A stretch of 64,000 bases of DNA. Origin: Gari tellinella. Its lineage: Eukaryota > Mollusca > Bivalvia > Cardiida > Psammobiidae. Shown in pieces: positions 33,101 to 41,615 of this stretch. The notes beneath the pieces were generated by a model. It was not told where the DNA came from, did no database searches, and saw only the letters and a program-made list of their open reading frames with translations. The stretch covers positions 30,893,246-30,957,245 of the forward strand of contig OV277866.1 in assembly GCA_922989275.2 (NCBI GenBank), in the 5' to 3' direction. Each line of letters opens with the position of its first letter. Within the stretch, counting starts at the first letter, position 1. A program made the position numbers and the translations under genes.

Positions 33101-35949
33101 AGTTGTCTCCTTTGCACTAGTTTTAGTTTTGATCTTGGGCTGTTTTGTATTCCTCTGCAACGATATAATGGGGCATTCTGTTTTATCCCTGTCCCTCTGT
33201 TCTTGTGTTCATTCATGGGTTCTTTCCTTATTCAATTCACATACAACATATATGGTCCATATATAATATTGTCTGTCTAAATCATCGTACAATTTTCAAT
33301 TGAATTATTCAAAGAATTACAGCCAGTTAAATTAAAATATAAGAAATAAGTTGTTTCCCATACATTTTTGACATATTAATTTCCCCTGACTATATAAAGT
33401 TAAACATTCATGTCTTAACCCATTTTATGGGGGATACACTTTTAGGTGTACCTCTAGGCAAACAGTTTTGATCTCAGATCAGGGAGATTAAAACTGTTTG
33501 CAGCTAGCTAAGTCAATATTCTATCAGAAACTGCTAAAATCTTTTGCAAATATTTGAGTTATACCTGCTGCAGAGGACATTTTAAAATGGCCACCAAATA
33601 TTACCCAGCATACAATGGGTAAATCTGTTCAGACGGGTGACTGCTCATAGCAGGCTGTAAATAAAACAAATCTCCCTTTGAGAGCCACTAGTCCATTGTA
33701 AAGCATTTACCTTCTTGCAAATGCATTTTGAAGACTATATCTATTCTTCATAGAGAAGTCATTTCATGCTTCATTAACCTATTATCCCTTTCCCTTATAG
33801 AAGCGACTTTTAGCACATTCATTTTATTCATCCGCTGAAGAAAATAGTTCTAAATTATACCGTAATGAATATGTGTCATATTAAATACTTTCCTTATTCT
33901 AGCAGTTAATAGCTTAAAGCAGGCTGAAAGTAAAGCAGAATGCGCCTTTGGGCGCATTCTGCTTTACTTTCAACCTGCTTTAAGTAGTCACATATCTTCA
34001 ATACTAGAAACAATGCTATCAGATAAAGGGTTATATCTGCCATAGCCTGTTTCTAGATTTGAAGATAGGTGACCACTTCAAGCAGGTTGAAAAGTAAAAG
34101 CAGAATGTGCCTTCAGGCGCATTCTGCTTTTCTTTCAGCCTGATTTAAGCTGTCATCTGCTAGAATATAGAAAATATTTCTTTTGATACATATTTATTAC
34201 CGCAAAAATAAGAACTATTTACTCCATTTGAGGAATAAATCAAAGGCATATTTATTGGGGAATGAGTTAAGAAGAATATGACACTTTTCCTGCATCCTGA
34301 TATTGACGGATGGCTTCTTACAGATTGCATCAAAAAGCATTTTATGAGGGGGAAAGGTTTAGGCAGTAATCTGATTTAACCCATAGCTTGTTTCTATTTT
34401 TGAAGACTGGTGACCACTTAAAGCAGATTAAAAGTAAAGCAGAATGTGCCTTAAGGCCCATTCTGCTTTACTTTCAGCCTGCTTTAAGCTACTGTCTTTG
34501 TGGATATATTTAAACTATTTCTTATGGAACTATTTTCTTCAGTGGAAAAATAAAATACAGGCATTAACCCATTAAGCCATACTGACTATTATTTCCAGTC
34601 ATCATAAATTCTTGGACTCTGATACGCTGAAACTGCACATGTGACCACTGTGTACTAGACCGTATTCATTGATTTTGCCGGGTAGTACGGGTCACGTAAC
34701 TAGTTAGATGTTGTTCCCTCGCTCGATTCGCGTAAACAATCTCTCTTTTTCGGTTTATTAAGCAGTTGTTTTACAAGCAATCAAAAGAAATCTGACTAAA
34801 AACTGTTTTGAATCGATCATTATGTGTAAATGTAATTCAGATATCGATACTATGCTAGTTTCTTGCTTTGCTTTCCCCGATTACCCCACCCATGTCGTCA
34901 CCATGATAAACAAACGACGGGGCGTGAAATGGACAATACATGTACAAAGTACAACAGCACTTGTCACTGGTCTATAATGAAATTGACAGTGGGTTCAGAT
35001 TTATTTAGATCAATATGTTTATCGAAATCAACCAAAATAGGCAGAACTCGATATGCCTAGACACTGACCTACGTGTTCATTTGTTCGTTCCTGATTATTT
35101 CCGTTCATTTATAATTAATCGTTACAGTGTTTCATAAAACGTAAATGTCCTCCGAGAACTATCCGTTCAAAATACTCTGGTAATGAACATTGTAAGGATG
35201 TTCACATTCCAATGTGATGACGTAACCATGTTAGATACAGTCGATCTTCGATAGGGTCTATCTTGATTTCATTTCAGTATAACATTTCCGTAATTCAAAG
35301 TTAAATGGTAGGTTTGCCACCTTTTAAACTTGAAATACGGAATATGTTCGACATAATGCGAAGAAATTATATTAAACTGTAGGAATGCAGATAAATTCTA
35401 CGTATGCGAGTTCCTGTTATCGTGGAAGTTTAACAGTATAACTATTGTACTAAAATATCGAATAGCGCGTGAGTATGAAATGTACTGATCATGATGTCAA
35501 TTTCAACTTTAGGGTCAAGACAGTAAAACTTTGTCAGATTATGCATGTTTTCTTTCTTGTATTGGATCTAGACTGGAAATAAATTCGTTACACGGCATTT
35601 CGGCAGGGTGTACGGGCTTGTATGACGGTTTTGGATTCCGTATTTCCTGAGCGCGAATCCAAAACCGTCATACAAGCCCGTACACCCTGCCGAAATACCG
35701 TGTAACTAATAATATTGACTCATTGCACAATATCCTCATACTGACTCATTTTGACCCACTTTAATCCACTACCTTGTATTGAGATAAGCATTGTTAATTG
35801 TTTATGGCTTATGAGTTAAAAGACATATTGATTGGGTAATGGGTTAAGTGATTGATTTGGCTGGCTGCTAAATATGTATATTACCTTTTCATTTCAGTAT
35901 GAGCAGCATAGATGATATCCAAGACCAGCTTAAAACTATCCAGAGATGA
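24020..35949 (+). CDS. BORCS7: BORCS7, BLOC-1-related complex subunit 7 (five coding exons)
   Basis: Five exons (24020-24139, 29136-29198, 30509-30552, 32703-32723, 35898-35949) join to a 300-nt frame encoding 99 residues; human BORCS7 is about 105. Every junction has GT donor and AG acceptor and all phases agree. The protein is hydrophilic and helical without signal or membrane segment. Key phrases LLAQAAKNFASQE, AIRKMN and DIQDQLKTI align with LLGQAARNM, SLRKM and DLQDQLNHL of human BORCS7 as I recall it. BORCS7 is part of the BORC complex on the cytosolic face of lysosomes, which recruits Arl8 for kinesin-driven lysosome movement. The ATG at 24020 is the first in frame after a stop at 23975. 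Introns carry many transposons. UTR ends were not determined; AATAAA at 40440 is one remote polyadenylation candidate. Confidence 0.88.
24321..24397. repeat. Short minisatellite in BORCS7 intron 1
   Basis: CTTGTGACATTAACCTGG is repeated three times with about 32-36 bp spacing. Confidence 0.7.
24712..26771. mobile_element. CAGGAACGTAGATTA-ended element with 7-bp target duplication, in BORCS7 intron 1
   Basis: The left end reads CAGGAACGTAGATTAGATAG; the complement of the right end reads CAGGAACGTAGATTATAGGG. GTGACAC flanks both sides (24705-24711, 26772-26778). CAG...CTG ends suggest hAT, but a 7-bp duplication is atypical. The right part holds a 213-bp tandem repeat. No transposase was recognised in 2.06 kb. 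Confidence 0.65.
26063..26700. repeat. Three tandem copies of a 212-213 bp unit
   Basis: Units start GAGGGATTTTT at 26063, 26276 and 26488 and are nearly identical (TATGACCAACTTCGCAGGGA, TATATACCTCACGCCACC, AATTTAGCTCGAGTTA). Low divergence points to recent amplification. They lie within the 24712-26771 element. Confidence 0.85.
26927..26942. repeat. Poly-C tract
   Basis: Sixteen consecutive C followed by an A run; in BORCS7 intron 1. Confidence 0.9.
27045..27440. mobile_element. Inverted-repeat MITE (GGTAAAAACAC/GTAGCGAAA ends)
   Basis: CAGGGTGTTTTTACCC and TTTCGCTACCC on the left match GGGTAGCGAAA and GGGTAAAAACACTCTG on the right. Pairing continues weakly outward (TGGACGTTTCGC against GCAAAATGTCC). 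About 0.4 kb; target duplication not clear. Confidence 0.65.
27455..27520 (+). tRNA. tRNA-like relic in BORCS7 intron 1
   Basis: GTGGTCCAGTGGTAGAACAC resembles the D-arm/A box of a tRNA and GGGGTCATGATCTCC a mutated T-arm/B box at the right distance. Stems are imperfect. Probably a tRNA pseudogene or SINE head. Confidence 0.35.
27583..28811 (+). mobile_element. Pearl/HINE-like element with six 185-190 bp units
   Basis: It starts TTTTTAGCTCGCCTATTCGG with a TTCGGAGAA hairpin and ends AGGCGAGCTTTGCTGTTCTC, then ACAGCTCTTGTT. Units begin TTTTCGGCTGATTTCTCATG and share GGGTAAGTGTTGTTATGCAC. In BORCS7 intron 1. Confidence 0.7.
28946..28991. repeat. 46-bp direct repeat, copy 1 (BORCS7 intron 1)
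   Basis: TTAACCATTAAGATTTACTT continuing to AACTATAACTTGGAAT is found again at 31720-31765 without visible differences. Confidence 0.75.
29136..29198 (+). CDS. BORCS7: BORCS7 coding exon 2
   Basis: It encodes 21 residues, LLAQAAKNFASQE through IQSSSE. Acceptor TTTGTTTAAG and donor GTAAGC. The LLxQAA(K/R)N motif is the most conserved part of the family. Phase 0 on both sides. Confidence 0.85.
29228..29374. repeat. Long hairpin with TAGG loop
   Basis: GTTCTCAAGCATTTGTTTGG/GGTCAGATTTGAGCC pairs with GGCTCAAATCTGACCAATCA/AATGCTTGAGAAC; outer arms GGTTATAAAG and ATAACCTTGG also pair. A single arm of the same element is at 47645-47718. Confidence 0.8.
29601..29965 (+). mobile_element. Pearl/HINE-like element, 3'-truncated
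   Basis: TTTTTAGCTCATTTGGCAGG, a GGCAGGAAGTGCC hairpin, then (TCTG)n at 29663-29680 and GGTCAAGTTCAAATGTGGGT units. It is cut short by the family A copy that follows. Preceding repeats at 29405-29600 are of the same kind. Confidence 0.55.
29966..30398. mobile_element. Family A MITE interrupted at its centre
   Basis: The right end AGAAACAGGCTATATGGGTAAGGGGTTAA is intact (final TTAA 30395-30398); the left end is worn away. The palindromic centre is split by a 204-bp insertion at 30106-30309. Confidence 0.75.
30106..30309. mobile_element. 204-bp CAG(T/C)G-ended element with 5-bp target duplication
   Basis: Ends CAGTGTTTTTTTTCACC and AAAAAAACCGCTG; CCTTA flanks both sides (30101-30105, 30310-30314), duplicating the central CCTTA of the host MITE palindrome. 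Interior repeats TTTTGGGAAAA motifs. Probably a tiny hAT derivative. Confidence 0.75.
30509..30552 (+). CDS. BORCS7: BORCS7 coding exon 3
   Basis: Encodes AIRKMNLVKAQFEN plus two bases of the next codon. Acceptor TATTTTTCAG, donor GTGAGT. It matches the SLRKM segment of the family. Confidence 0.85.
30596..30809. mobile_element. Family E MITE (TTAA, CCCTTAGCC ends) with B-type core
   Basis: TTAACCCTTAGCCTGCCA to TGGCGGGCTAAGGGTTAA. A B-type hairpin (GATGAGACGCCGAG/CTCGGCGTCTCATC) occupies one half. A second copy in opposite orientation is at 49022-49235. In BORCS7 intron 3. Confidence 0.85.
30815..31090. mobile_element. Inverted-repeat element (GAGAAAACCTACCTTATTGC)
   Basis: Left arm GTGTCATGAGAAAACCTACC/TTATTGCATTTC; right arm ATTGCGATACAATAAGGCAG/ATTTTGTCGTGGCAC is its inverted partner. 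Another fragment, inverted, is at 52465-52585. No target duplication resolved. Confidence 0.6.
31720..31765. repeat. 46-bp direct repeat, copy 2 (BORCS7 intron 3)
   Basis: Second copy of the sequence at 28946-28991. No wider similarity is visible on either side. Confidence 0.75.
32058..32307. mobile_element. Family D MITE (TA, CAGTGGAGAATC ends) with B-type core
   Basis: TA then CAGTGGAGAATCTGTTATTC; the right end is its 26-bp complement then TA. Central B hairpin (GACACCGGGTAACCCGGCGTC). Subterminal AATAAACGCGTTTACGC on the left, GTTTGCGTACGTTTGCG on the right. Tc1/mariner-type by ends and TA. Confidence 0.85.
32349..32600. mobile_element. Family A MITE, right end decayed
   Basis: TTAACCCTTTAGCCCACAGC opens it. 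The core is AGAATGCATCTAAAGGCACATTCT. The right portion retains TTCAGTGGATGAAG and GCGTAAAAAGAC but no clear TTAA. Confidence 0.6.
32703..32723 (+). CDS. BORCS7: BORCS7 coding exon 4, a 21-nt microexon
   Basis: ATATACAGAAATTGACCGAA plus G, between acceptor TTTCTTTTGCAG and donor GTAAGG. It completes Gln76, encodes YTEIDR and gives two bases of Ser83. Without it the frame is still kept (21 is a multiple of three), so skipping would remove seven residues cleanly. Confidence 0.8.
33458..33501. repeat. B-type hairpin, shortened
   Basis: GCAAACAGTTTTGATCTCAG pairs with TTAAAACTGTTTGC; most of the inner stem is deleted. A family A-like start (CTTAACCCATTTTATGGGG) lies just upstream at 33415. Confidence 0.55.
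33774..34033. mobile_element. Family A MITE
   Basis: TTAACCTATTATCCCTTTCC on the left, ATCAGATAAAGGGTTA on the right, core GCGCCTTTGGGCGC. In BORCS7 intron 4. Confidence 0.75.
34036..34272. mobile_element. Family A MITE, opposite orientation, abutting the previous copy
   Basis: TGCCATAGCCTGTTTCTAG through core GTGCCTTCAGGCGC to TTGGGGAATGAGTTAA. It follows the preceding copy with only a few bases between. Confidence 0.7.
34376..34567. mobile_element. Family A MITE
   Basis: TTAACCCATAGCTTGTTTCT, core GTGCCTTAAGGCCC, right side AACTATTTTCTTCAGTGG ending near GCATTAACCC. The right terminus is rearranged. The interval 34568-35588 holds nothing recognised. Confidence 0.65.
35589..35705. repeat. 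Near-perfect 117-bp hairpin in BORCS7 intron 4
   Basis: TTACACGGCATTTCGGCAGG ... GACGGTTTTGGATTC pairs with GAATCCAAAACCGTC ... CCGAAATACCGTGTAA. Arms of about 53 bp, one or two mismatches, loop about 10 bases. No target duplication is evident, so origin is open (recent MITE or fold-back). Confidence 0.85.
35898..35949 (+). CDS. BORCS7: BORCS7 coding exon 5 and stop
   Basis: It completes Ser83 and encodes MSSIDDIQDQLKTIQR then TGA at 35947. Acceptor TTTTCATTTCAG. D(I/L)QDQL matches the conserved C-terminal coiled segment of BORCS7. The 3' UTR beyond was not delimited. Confidence 0.85.
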
Positions 35950-36069
35950 CAGTAAATAATAGACATCATCAAAGAATACTGTGTGCAATACCTATATGGG
36001 ACCAATTAAGGGACCAAATATTTCATGTGTTACTGTAATTACCCTAAGTATTGGGACAGACAGGTCTGA

Positions 36070-36137
36070 GCAAACAGTGTAGACTCTGATCAGACTGCTC
36101 CATCTGGAGCAGTCTGATCAGGGTCTACACTGTTTGC
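36070..36137. repeat. B-type hairpin, GTAGACT version
   Basis: GCAAACAGTGTAGACTCTGA pairs with TCAGGGTCTACACTGTTTGC; inner stem GACTGCTCC/GGAGCAGTC. Either in the BORCS7 3' UTR or just beyond it. Confidence 0.8.
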
Positions 36138-36386
36138 TGTTCATTTTACACCATTTGGACAAAATTTTCTGTGTGATAAAAGCAATTTGTTTAATTGTTA
36201 TGATGAATTACAGCATTTACACAGAGTGTCCAAATTTAATTTTTTTTATGGTAACCCTTCTTCTGCTATTGACAACTTCCATTGAATTTGCAAATAGTTT
36301 AGATCCAGAGCAGACTCATAATAACTACGCGCCTGATCAGGAGCCTAAAAGTGACACTCTAGTTTTAGGATGTGAAGGAATGTTGG

Positions 36387-36638
36387 TTAACCCATTACCC
36401 CATAAGTATGCCTTTTTATGCCTCTATTTTATTCCTCCATTGAAGAAAATAATTCCAATTTATACAATTATGAATATATACCATAAGAAATATTTTCTAT
36501 ATTCTAGCAGATGGTAGCTTAAAGCAGGCTGAAAGTAAAGCAGAATGTGCCTTAAGTCACATTCAGCTTTACTTTCAACCTGCTTTAAGTGGTCACCTAT
36601 TTTCAATACTAGAAACAGGTAATGGGGTAATGGGTTAA
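36387..36638. mobile_element. Family A MITE
   Basis: TTAACCCATTACCCCATAAG to TAATGGGGTAATGGGTTAA; core GTGCCTTAAGTCAC with one arm mutation. Full length. Confidence 0.85.
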
Positions 36639-36639
36639 C

Positions 36640-36810
36640 CTTAAAACAGGTTGAAAGTAAAGCACAGTGAAGGCACATTCTTCCCTACAATGTGCTGCAA
36701 TCTAAATATAGGAAATATTCTTATGATGCATATTCATGAATGTATAAATTAGAAATATTTTCTTTATAGAAGGAATAAATTAAAGGCATATTGAAGAAGT
36801 AATGAGTTCA
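36640..36810. mobile_element. Family A MITE, left part missing
   Basis: CTTAAAACAGGTTGAAAGTA, then AAATATAGGAAATATTC, GAAGGAATAAATTAAAGGC and a worn GAAGTAATGAGTT end. It touches the preceding copy. Confidence 0.6.
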
Positions 36811-36873
36811 AACTGTTGTGCCAGACAGGAATCAAGGCTTGAGTTTGCAGTACATCTCTGTATGGAACATGTC

Positions 36874-37092
36874 TTTACCCATTACCCTATAGCCTGTTTC
36901 TTGTTTTGAAGACAGGTGATCACTTAAAGCAGGTTGAAAGTAAAGCAGAATGTGCTTTAAAATATTATCTGCTAGAATATAGAAAATATTTCTTATGATT
37001 TTTAATTATAACAGTATAAATTGGAACTATTTTCTTTAGTAGAGGAATAAATTGAAGGCATAAAAAGGCGTATTTATGGGGTAAGAGGTTAA
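36874..37092. mobile_element. Family A MITE with deleted core arm
   Basis: TTTACCCATTACCCTATAGC to TTATGGGGTAAGAGGTTAA. One arm of the central palindrome is lost (AGAATGTGCTTTAAAATATT), so it can no longer form the core hairpin. Confidence 0.75.
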
Positions 37093-37185
37093 CCTTTCTC
37101 TCACTGTACATTGATATACAGCAAAACCTCTCTATAAAGTCTACTTAATTGTGTGAGTTAATAGGTGTTTACCACAGGTGATTGC

Positions 37186-37433
37186 TTAACTCTTTCCTCC
37201 CTGAAACTTTAAATGGACAATTCCAGTTTCGATTTTAGTCTAGTCAATTTCTGACTTTTAAGGATTGTTTTGTCAATGTTTGGCATTATGACAAATAGTG
37301 AAGACCCTGATCAGAGGGCTCCTTAGGAGCCCTATGATCTGGGTCTTCACTGTTTGCACAGGACAAGTGTTCTGTTCACATGTACACTGTTTGAAAGGAT
37401 GCCTATAAGCGGGACTAGGGATCAAAGGGTTAA
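37186..37433. mobile_element. Family F MITE (TTAA) with B-type core
   Basis: TTAACTCTTTCCTCCCTGAA to GGGATCAAAGGGTTAA, with hairpin GTGAAGACCCTGATCAGAGG/ATGATCTGGGTCTTCAC near 37295-37357. It is the uninterrupted counterpart, on the other strand, of 17348-18126. Its right TTAA is shared with the next element. Confidence 0.8.
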
Positions 37434-37694
37434 CCCATTACACCATAGATACATCCCTTTACACATTGAATTTATTCCTCCGCTGAAGACAATAGTTCCA
37501 ATTATTTATAGTCATGAATTTGTATTGTAAGAAATATTTTTCTATAATCTAGCAGATGGTAGTTTAAAGCAGGCTGAAAGTATTTGGCAAAATGCGCCTT
37601 TACTTTAAAGTGCATTCTGCTTTACCTTCAACCTGCTTTAGGTGGTAATCTTTCTATCTTCAATGCTAGAAACAGGCTTTGGAGTTAAGGGTTA
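37430..37694. mobile_element. Family A MITE sharing its TTAA with family F
   Basis: TTAACCCATTACACCATAGA to GAGTTAAGGGTTA. The core has an inserted TATTTGGCAAAATG segment that spoils the left arm. Confidence 0.75.
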
Positions 37695-37832
37695 CAGCAA
37701 GGTGCCAATATTTGCCTGAAATTGTCATCAGTCTTTTATACAATCAATTTGCCTTGTCATATTAATAGAGATGTTTTACTGTTCAAAATTCCTTCAACTA
37801 TGAACATCTATAATGTGAAATAATACATTTAA

Positions 37833-37945
37833 GAAATGAATTGCGTACTTCCGGCATTCATGAGCTTCTCGCTTAACTTTGCTAGTAAAAGCATGGAAGT
37901 GCCATCAGCTCATGAATAACGGAAGTACGCAATTTATTTCTTATA
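37833..37945. repeat. Small inverted-repeat element
   Basis: AAGAAATGAATTGCGTACTT/CCGGCATTCATGAGCT pairs with AGCTCATGAATAACGG/AAGTACGCAATTTATTTCTT. About 36-bp arms, 40-bp spacer. Nothing recognised from 37946 to 38452. Confidence 0.8.
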
Positions 37946-38452
37946 TTTATTTTCCATCGTGAGCTGAGAAATGAACCAGAAATGTACATAACCGTTCTAA
38001 TAGACACTTTGCCCGTTGCTATCGTAGTAACAATCTCTATATATGGACTGAAACTAGTCCCAATCACATATTATATTTACTGGATAAATCTATACTTTTA
38101 ACCGGTAAACTTTCTCGTTATGTTTAAAATCCCTTTTGAGATATTTAAAAACACACGAATTTACGAAATACTTGTATGATAAGCATCTTAAATTTAGGTC
38201 GCATTTTTTAAAACCGATTTACTCACACGCCATACTTGATTACTTCGCGTTAACCGCGCCTACCATACGGACTTCTCTGTATCGATTTGAAAGTGATAAG
38301 TATAGCTCCGCCCCTAAACCAGCCGGCTAGAACTGGATTTTAAGTGAGAATTCGTTGAAATATGCAAGTCTCTTTTTAGAATAGTGTTATATAAGGACAA
38401 TGCGGGGGCGAATGTAAATATTGGTTGATGAAATCAGGAAAATTTTCCCCAG

Positions 38453-38703
38453 TTAACCCATTACTCCATAGCCTGTTTCTAGTTTTGAAAATAGGTGACT
38501 ACTTAAAGCAGGCTAAAAGTAAAGCAGAATGCGCCTTAAGGCGCATTCTGCTTTACTTTCAGCCTGCTTTAAGTTACCATCTGTTAGAATACAGGAAATA
38601 TTTCTAATAATATATATGCATGACTTTGTGAAGTGCAACAGTTTCTTCAGTGGAGGAATAAATTAGAGGCGTAAAAATGCGTATTTATGGGGTAAAGGGT
38701 TAA
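38453..38703. mobile_element. Family A MITE
   Basis: TTAACCCATTACTCCATAGC to TTATGGGGTAAAGGGTTAA; core GCGCCTTAAGGCGC, fully paired. Confidence 0.85.
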
Positions 38704-38764
38704 GGGACTCAAGTCATGTCAGACATATCCTGTAAGAAAAAAATGCAGAGTGATCGGACAACTC

Positions 38765-39015
38765 CTTATCCCTTTACCCAATAACCTGTTTCTAGTTTTG
38801 AAGACAGGTGACCACTTAAAGCAGACTAAAAGAAAAGCGGAATGCGCCTTAAGGCGCATTCTGCTTTACTTTTAGCCTGCTTTAAGATATAATCTGATAG
38901 GATATAGAAATATTTCTAATGATACATGTTCATGATTGCATAAAGTGAACTATTTTCTTCAGAGAAGGAATAAATTATAGGCGTAAAGTGGCGTATTTAT
39001 GGGTGAATGGGTTAA
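38765..39015. mobile_element. Family A MITE
   Basis: TCCCTTTACCCAATAACCTG to TATGGGTGAATGGGTTAA; core GCGCCTTAAGGCGC. Same orientation as the preceding copy. Confidence 0.8.
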
Positions 39016-39131
39016 CAAGCTGTCTGATCTGTCTATGCTATGTTGAAAGTTAGCAGGTCAGGTGTACCCAATTGTAGCCTGAGAAGGTTGAATAAAGGTG
39101 TTTATCGTCCATACTTTTGTTAAATGTTGCT

Positions 39132-39783
39132 GTTTTTAGCTCACCTGGCACTAGGTGTTTTGTGCCTAGGTTAGCTATTTTGATGGTCCTCTGTCGGTCG
39201 TCCTTCGTATCCTTCGTCCACAATTTCTTTAAACGACATCTCCACCTGAACTACTGGATGGATTTTAACCAAACTTGGCAGGAATGGTCCTTATATATTC
39301 CTCTTTGAAATTTGTTCAAATATTTCCAATCCCTTGCATATGTAGGTCACAGAAGCTAAAAATAGATTGTTTCAATAAAAACTTAAAAAATCCTCTTCTC
39401 TGAAACCACAGTACCCTGAGCTGAGATATTTTGCACAAAGCATCATCCAATCAGCAATTGACACAATCATATGTCATAATTTCTCAGCTTTCCATGATAT
39501 GTTAACGGTCAATTTAGACGCAAGTCAACGACAATAGAGGCTGAGAATCATTTTCAAATTTTATTAAATGATATAAAATGGAAAAGGTATTATGCCGTAT
39601 CCCAACATGCTTCCATACCTATCCTATCATGCTTCCATACCTATCTAGCCAAGCACCGATGAAAGACACATGACCAGAGATATATGACGTCACATATCTC
39701 TGGGTCATGCATATTCAACAGCCTCTATTGTCAAGACCAACATTTCAGGTGAGCGATTTATGGCTGTATACGACTCTTGTTTA
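39132..39783 (+). mobile_element. Pearl/HINE-like element with a nested inverted repeat
   Basis: TTTTTAGCTCACCTGGCACT with GGCACTAGGTGTTTTGTGCC hairpin; ends CAGGTGAGCGATTTATGGC and CTCTTGTTTA. Inside, GACAATAGAGGCTG (39530) and CAGCCTCTATTGTC (to 39732) bound a nested 200-bp piece holding the palindrome AGAGATATATGACGTCACAT. Confidence 0.6.
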
Positions 39784-39963
39784 TATTTTGTGAAGCTCTG
39801 CCAGAGAATATCACTTGTTATCTGATGCTTGATCTGGCTCCAAACTGTTTGCAGCTGAAAAATGTTTTCAACATAAACATGCTTATTTGGAAAAAATAAC
39901 GTCTTCCCACTGAATATTAAATCTTCACGGTTGGACCAATGCTGGATCTGCATATTTTAAGAT

Positions 39964-40216
39964 TTAACCCATTACCCCATAAATACGCCTTTTATGCCTT
40001 TAGTTTATTTCTCCACTGAGAATAATAGTTCCACTCATACAATTATGAAAATGTATAATAAGCCGAAATATGTTCTATATCCTAGCAAATAATAGCTTAA
40101 AGCAGGCTGAAAGTAAAGCAGAATGTGCCTTAAGGCACATTCTGCTTTACTTTCAACCTGCTTTAAGTGGTCATCTGTCTTCAAAATTAGAAACAGGCTA
40201 TGGAGTAATGGGTTAA
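39964..40216. mobile_element. Family A MITE
   Basis: TTAACCCATTACCCCATAAA to CTATGGAGTAATGGGTTAA; core GTGCCTTAAGGCAC, fully paired. Confidence 0.85.
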
Positions 40217-40476
40217 GGCATTTAATTATTGAATTTGTATAATGCTGTGTGTTGACCAACAGAAACATTAACACGAGTGTCAAACAGTATGGATACAGAT
40301 TAGACGCAACTACAGTGTCATCTAATGGATCCAAACTGCTTATAAACGTCGTTGCACTTGGGTCTGGTTTGGAAGAGATAAATGAATGTGTATTGTGTAA
40401 TTGTTTTAATTAGATCTATTTATAAATAATTTGTTGTACAATAAACTTGAAAACTGTTCTGTATTATTTATTTATG

Positions 40477-40862
40477 TACAGTGAAACCCCTTTAAACCGG
40501 AACCTCTAAATACCGGAATTCTCTCTAAACTGGACAAAGGCTTTGGTCCCGTTTCCAACCCTTCTTTATTTTTACACATTACACTATAAAAACGCCTTTT
40601 TACCTCTTTGATTTATTCCTATACTGAAGAAAATTGTTTATAAATTCTAGCAGATGATAGCTTAAAGCAGGTTGAAAGTAAAGCAGAATGCGCCTTAAGG
40701 CGCATTCAGCTTTACTTTCAATCTGCTTTAAGTAGTCAGCTATCTTCCACACTAGAAACAAGCCGTTTGGTAATGGGTTAAAACCCCTCTAAACTGGAAA
40801 CCCCTCTAAACCGGAACGTTTGTTGTCCCCACACATGTCCGGTTTAGAGGGGTTTCACTGTA
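40477..40862. mobile_element. TA-flanked MITE (CAGTGAAACCCCT ends) hosting a family A copy
   Basis: TA then CAGTGAAACCCCTTTAAACC; right end GGTTTAGAGGGGTTTCACTG then TA. Internal TCTAAACTGGA/TCTAAACCGGAA repeats. Family A occupies 40571-40781; without it the element would be about 175 bp. Confidence 0.8.
40571..40781. mobile_element. Family A MITE nested in a TA element
   Basis: TTTACACATTACACTATAAA (mutated start) to GTTTGGTAATGGGTTAA; core GCGCCTTAAGGCGC. Confidence 0.75.
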
Positions 40863-40910
40863 TATACGTGTACAACTACAGAGCAGCTATCCAGATTCTA
40901 TACTTGCCGT

Positions 40911-41162
40911 TTAACCCATTACCCCATAGCATGTTTCTAGTTTTGAAGACTGGTGACCACTTAATTAAAACAGGTTGAAAGTAAAGCAGAATGCGCATTC
41001 TGCTTTACTTCCAGCCTGCTTTAAGCTACTTTTTGATAGAATATAGAAAACAGTTCTTATGATACATATTCAGGACTCTATAAATTTGAAGTAGAATCTA
41101 CTTTCTTCATTTGAGGAAAAGATTAAGCGTAAAAAGGCGTACTTATGGGGGAAAAGGGTTAA
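40911..41162. mobile_element. Family A MITE
   Basis: TTAACCCATTACCCCATAGC to TTATGGGGGAAAAGGGTTAA. The core loop is reduced to AGAATGCGCATTCT, a palindrome lacking the CCTTAAGG centre. Confidence 0.85.
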
Positions 41163-41353
41163 CTCTTTGCATTCTTAGAGTAATTTTTTCGTCTGCAAAA
41201 TTTTGGTCTGCTACTGTTCTAAAAACAGTATTTGCTAAAAAAAAAAATTGAACAGGGTCAAAGTGTGAACGGTTTGAATCCTGATGAGACGCTGCATTTA
41301 GCGGTGTCTCGTCAAGGTTATCGTGGTTTATCGCTAACGTGCAAAGAGTATGC
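41159..41353. mobile_element. Family F-like MITE (CTCTTTGCA ends) with B-type half
   Basis: TTAACTCTTTGCATTCTTAG to CTAACGTGCAAAGAGTATG. Contains GGTTTGAATCCTGATGAGAC and GTGTCTCGTCAAGGTTATC, a diverged B hairpin. It uses the TTAA that closes the preceding family A copy. Confidence 0.65.
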
Positions 41354-41359
41354 CCCACG

Positions 41360-41615
41360 CAGGGCTGCCATAAGTTGATCATAGAAATCCTAAGATTTCA
41401 AATTTTCATTTTTTCAGAGGCAATTTTACTAATCCTACCCTTACCCGATAGTCTGTTTCTTGTTTTGAAGACACGTGACTGCTTAAAATAGGTTGAAAGT
41501 AAAGCAGAATGCGCCTTAAGGCCCATTCTGCTTTACTTTCAGCCTGTTTTAAGCTACGATCTTCTAGGAAAAAAATCCGAATACTTAGGAAAAATCCGGA
41601 GAAATGGCAGCCCTG
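41360..41615. mobile_element. Family C MITE (CAGGGCTGCCAT ends, 6-bp duplication) with A core
   Basis: CAGGGCTGCCAT and ATGGCAGCCCTG are exact complements. CCCACG lies on both sides (41354-41359, 41616-41621). Its centre is the A core: GTAAAGCAGAATGCGCC/GGCCCATTCTGCTTTAC. The flanking parts (GAAATCCTAAGATTTC, ATTTTTCCTAAGTATTC in complement) are not found in family A. Confidence 0.85.

Noticed and set aside
36134..36517. 127-codon open frame starting MLFILHHLDKIF
   Set aside because: It reads through a B-type half hairpin (FANSLDPEQT) and the left end of a family A MITE; no codon bias or domain.
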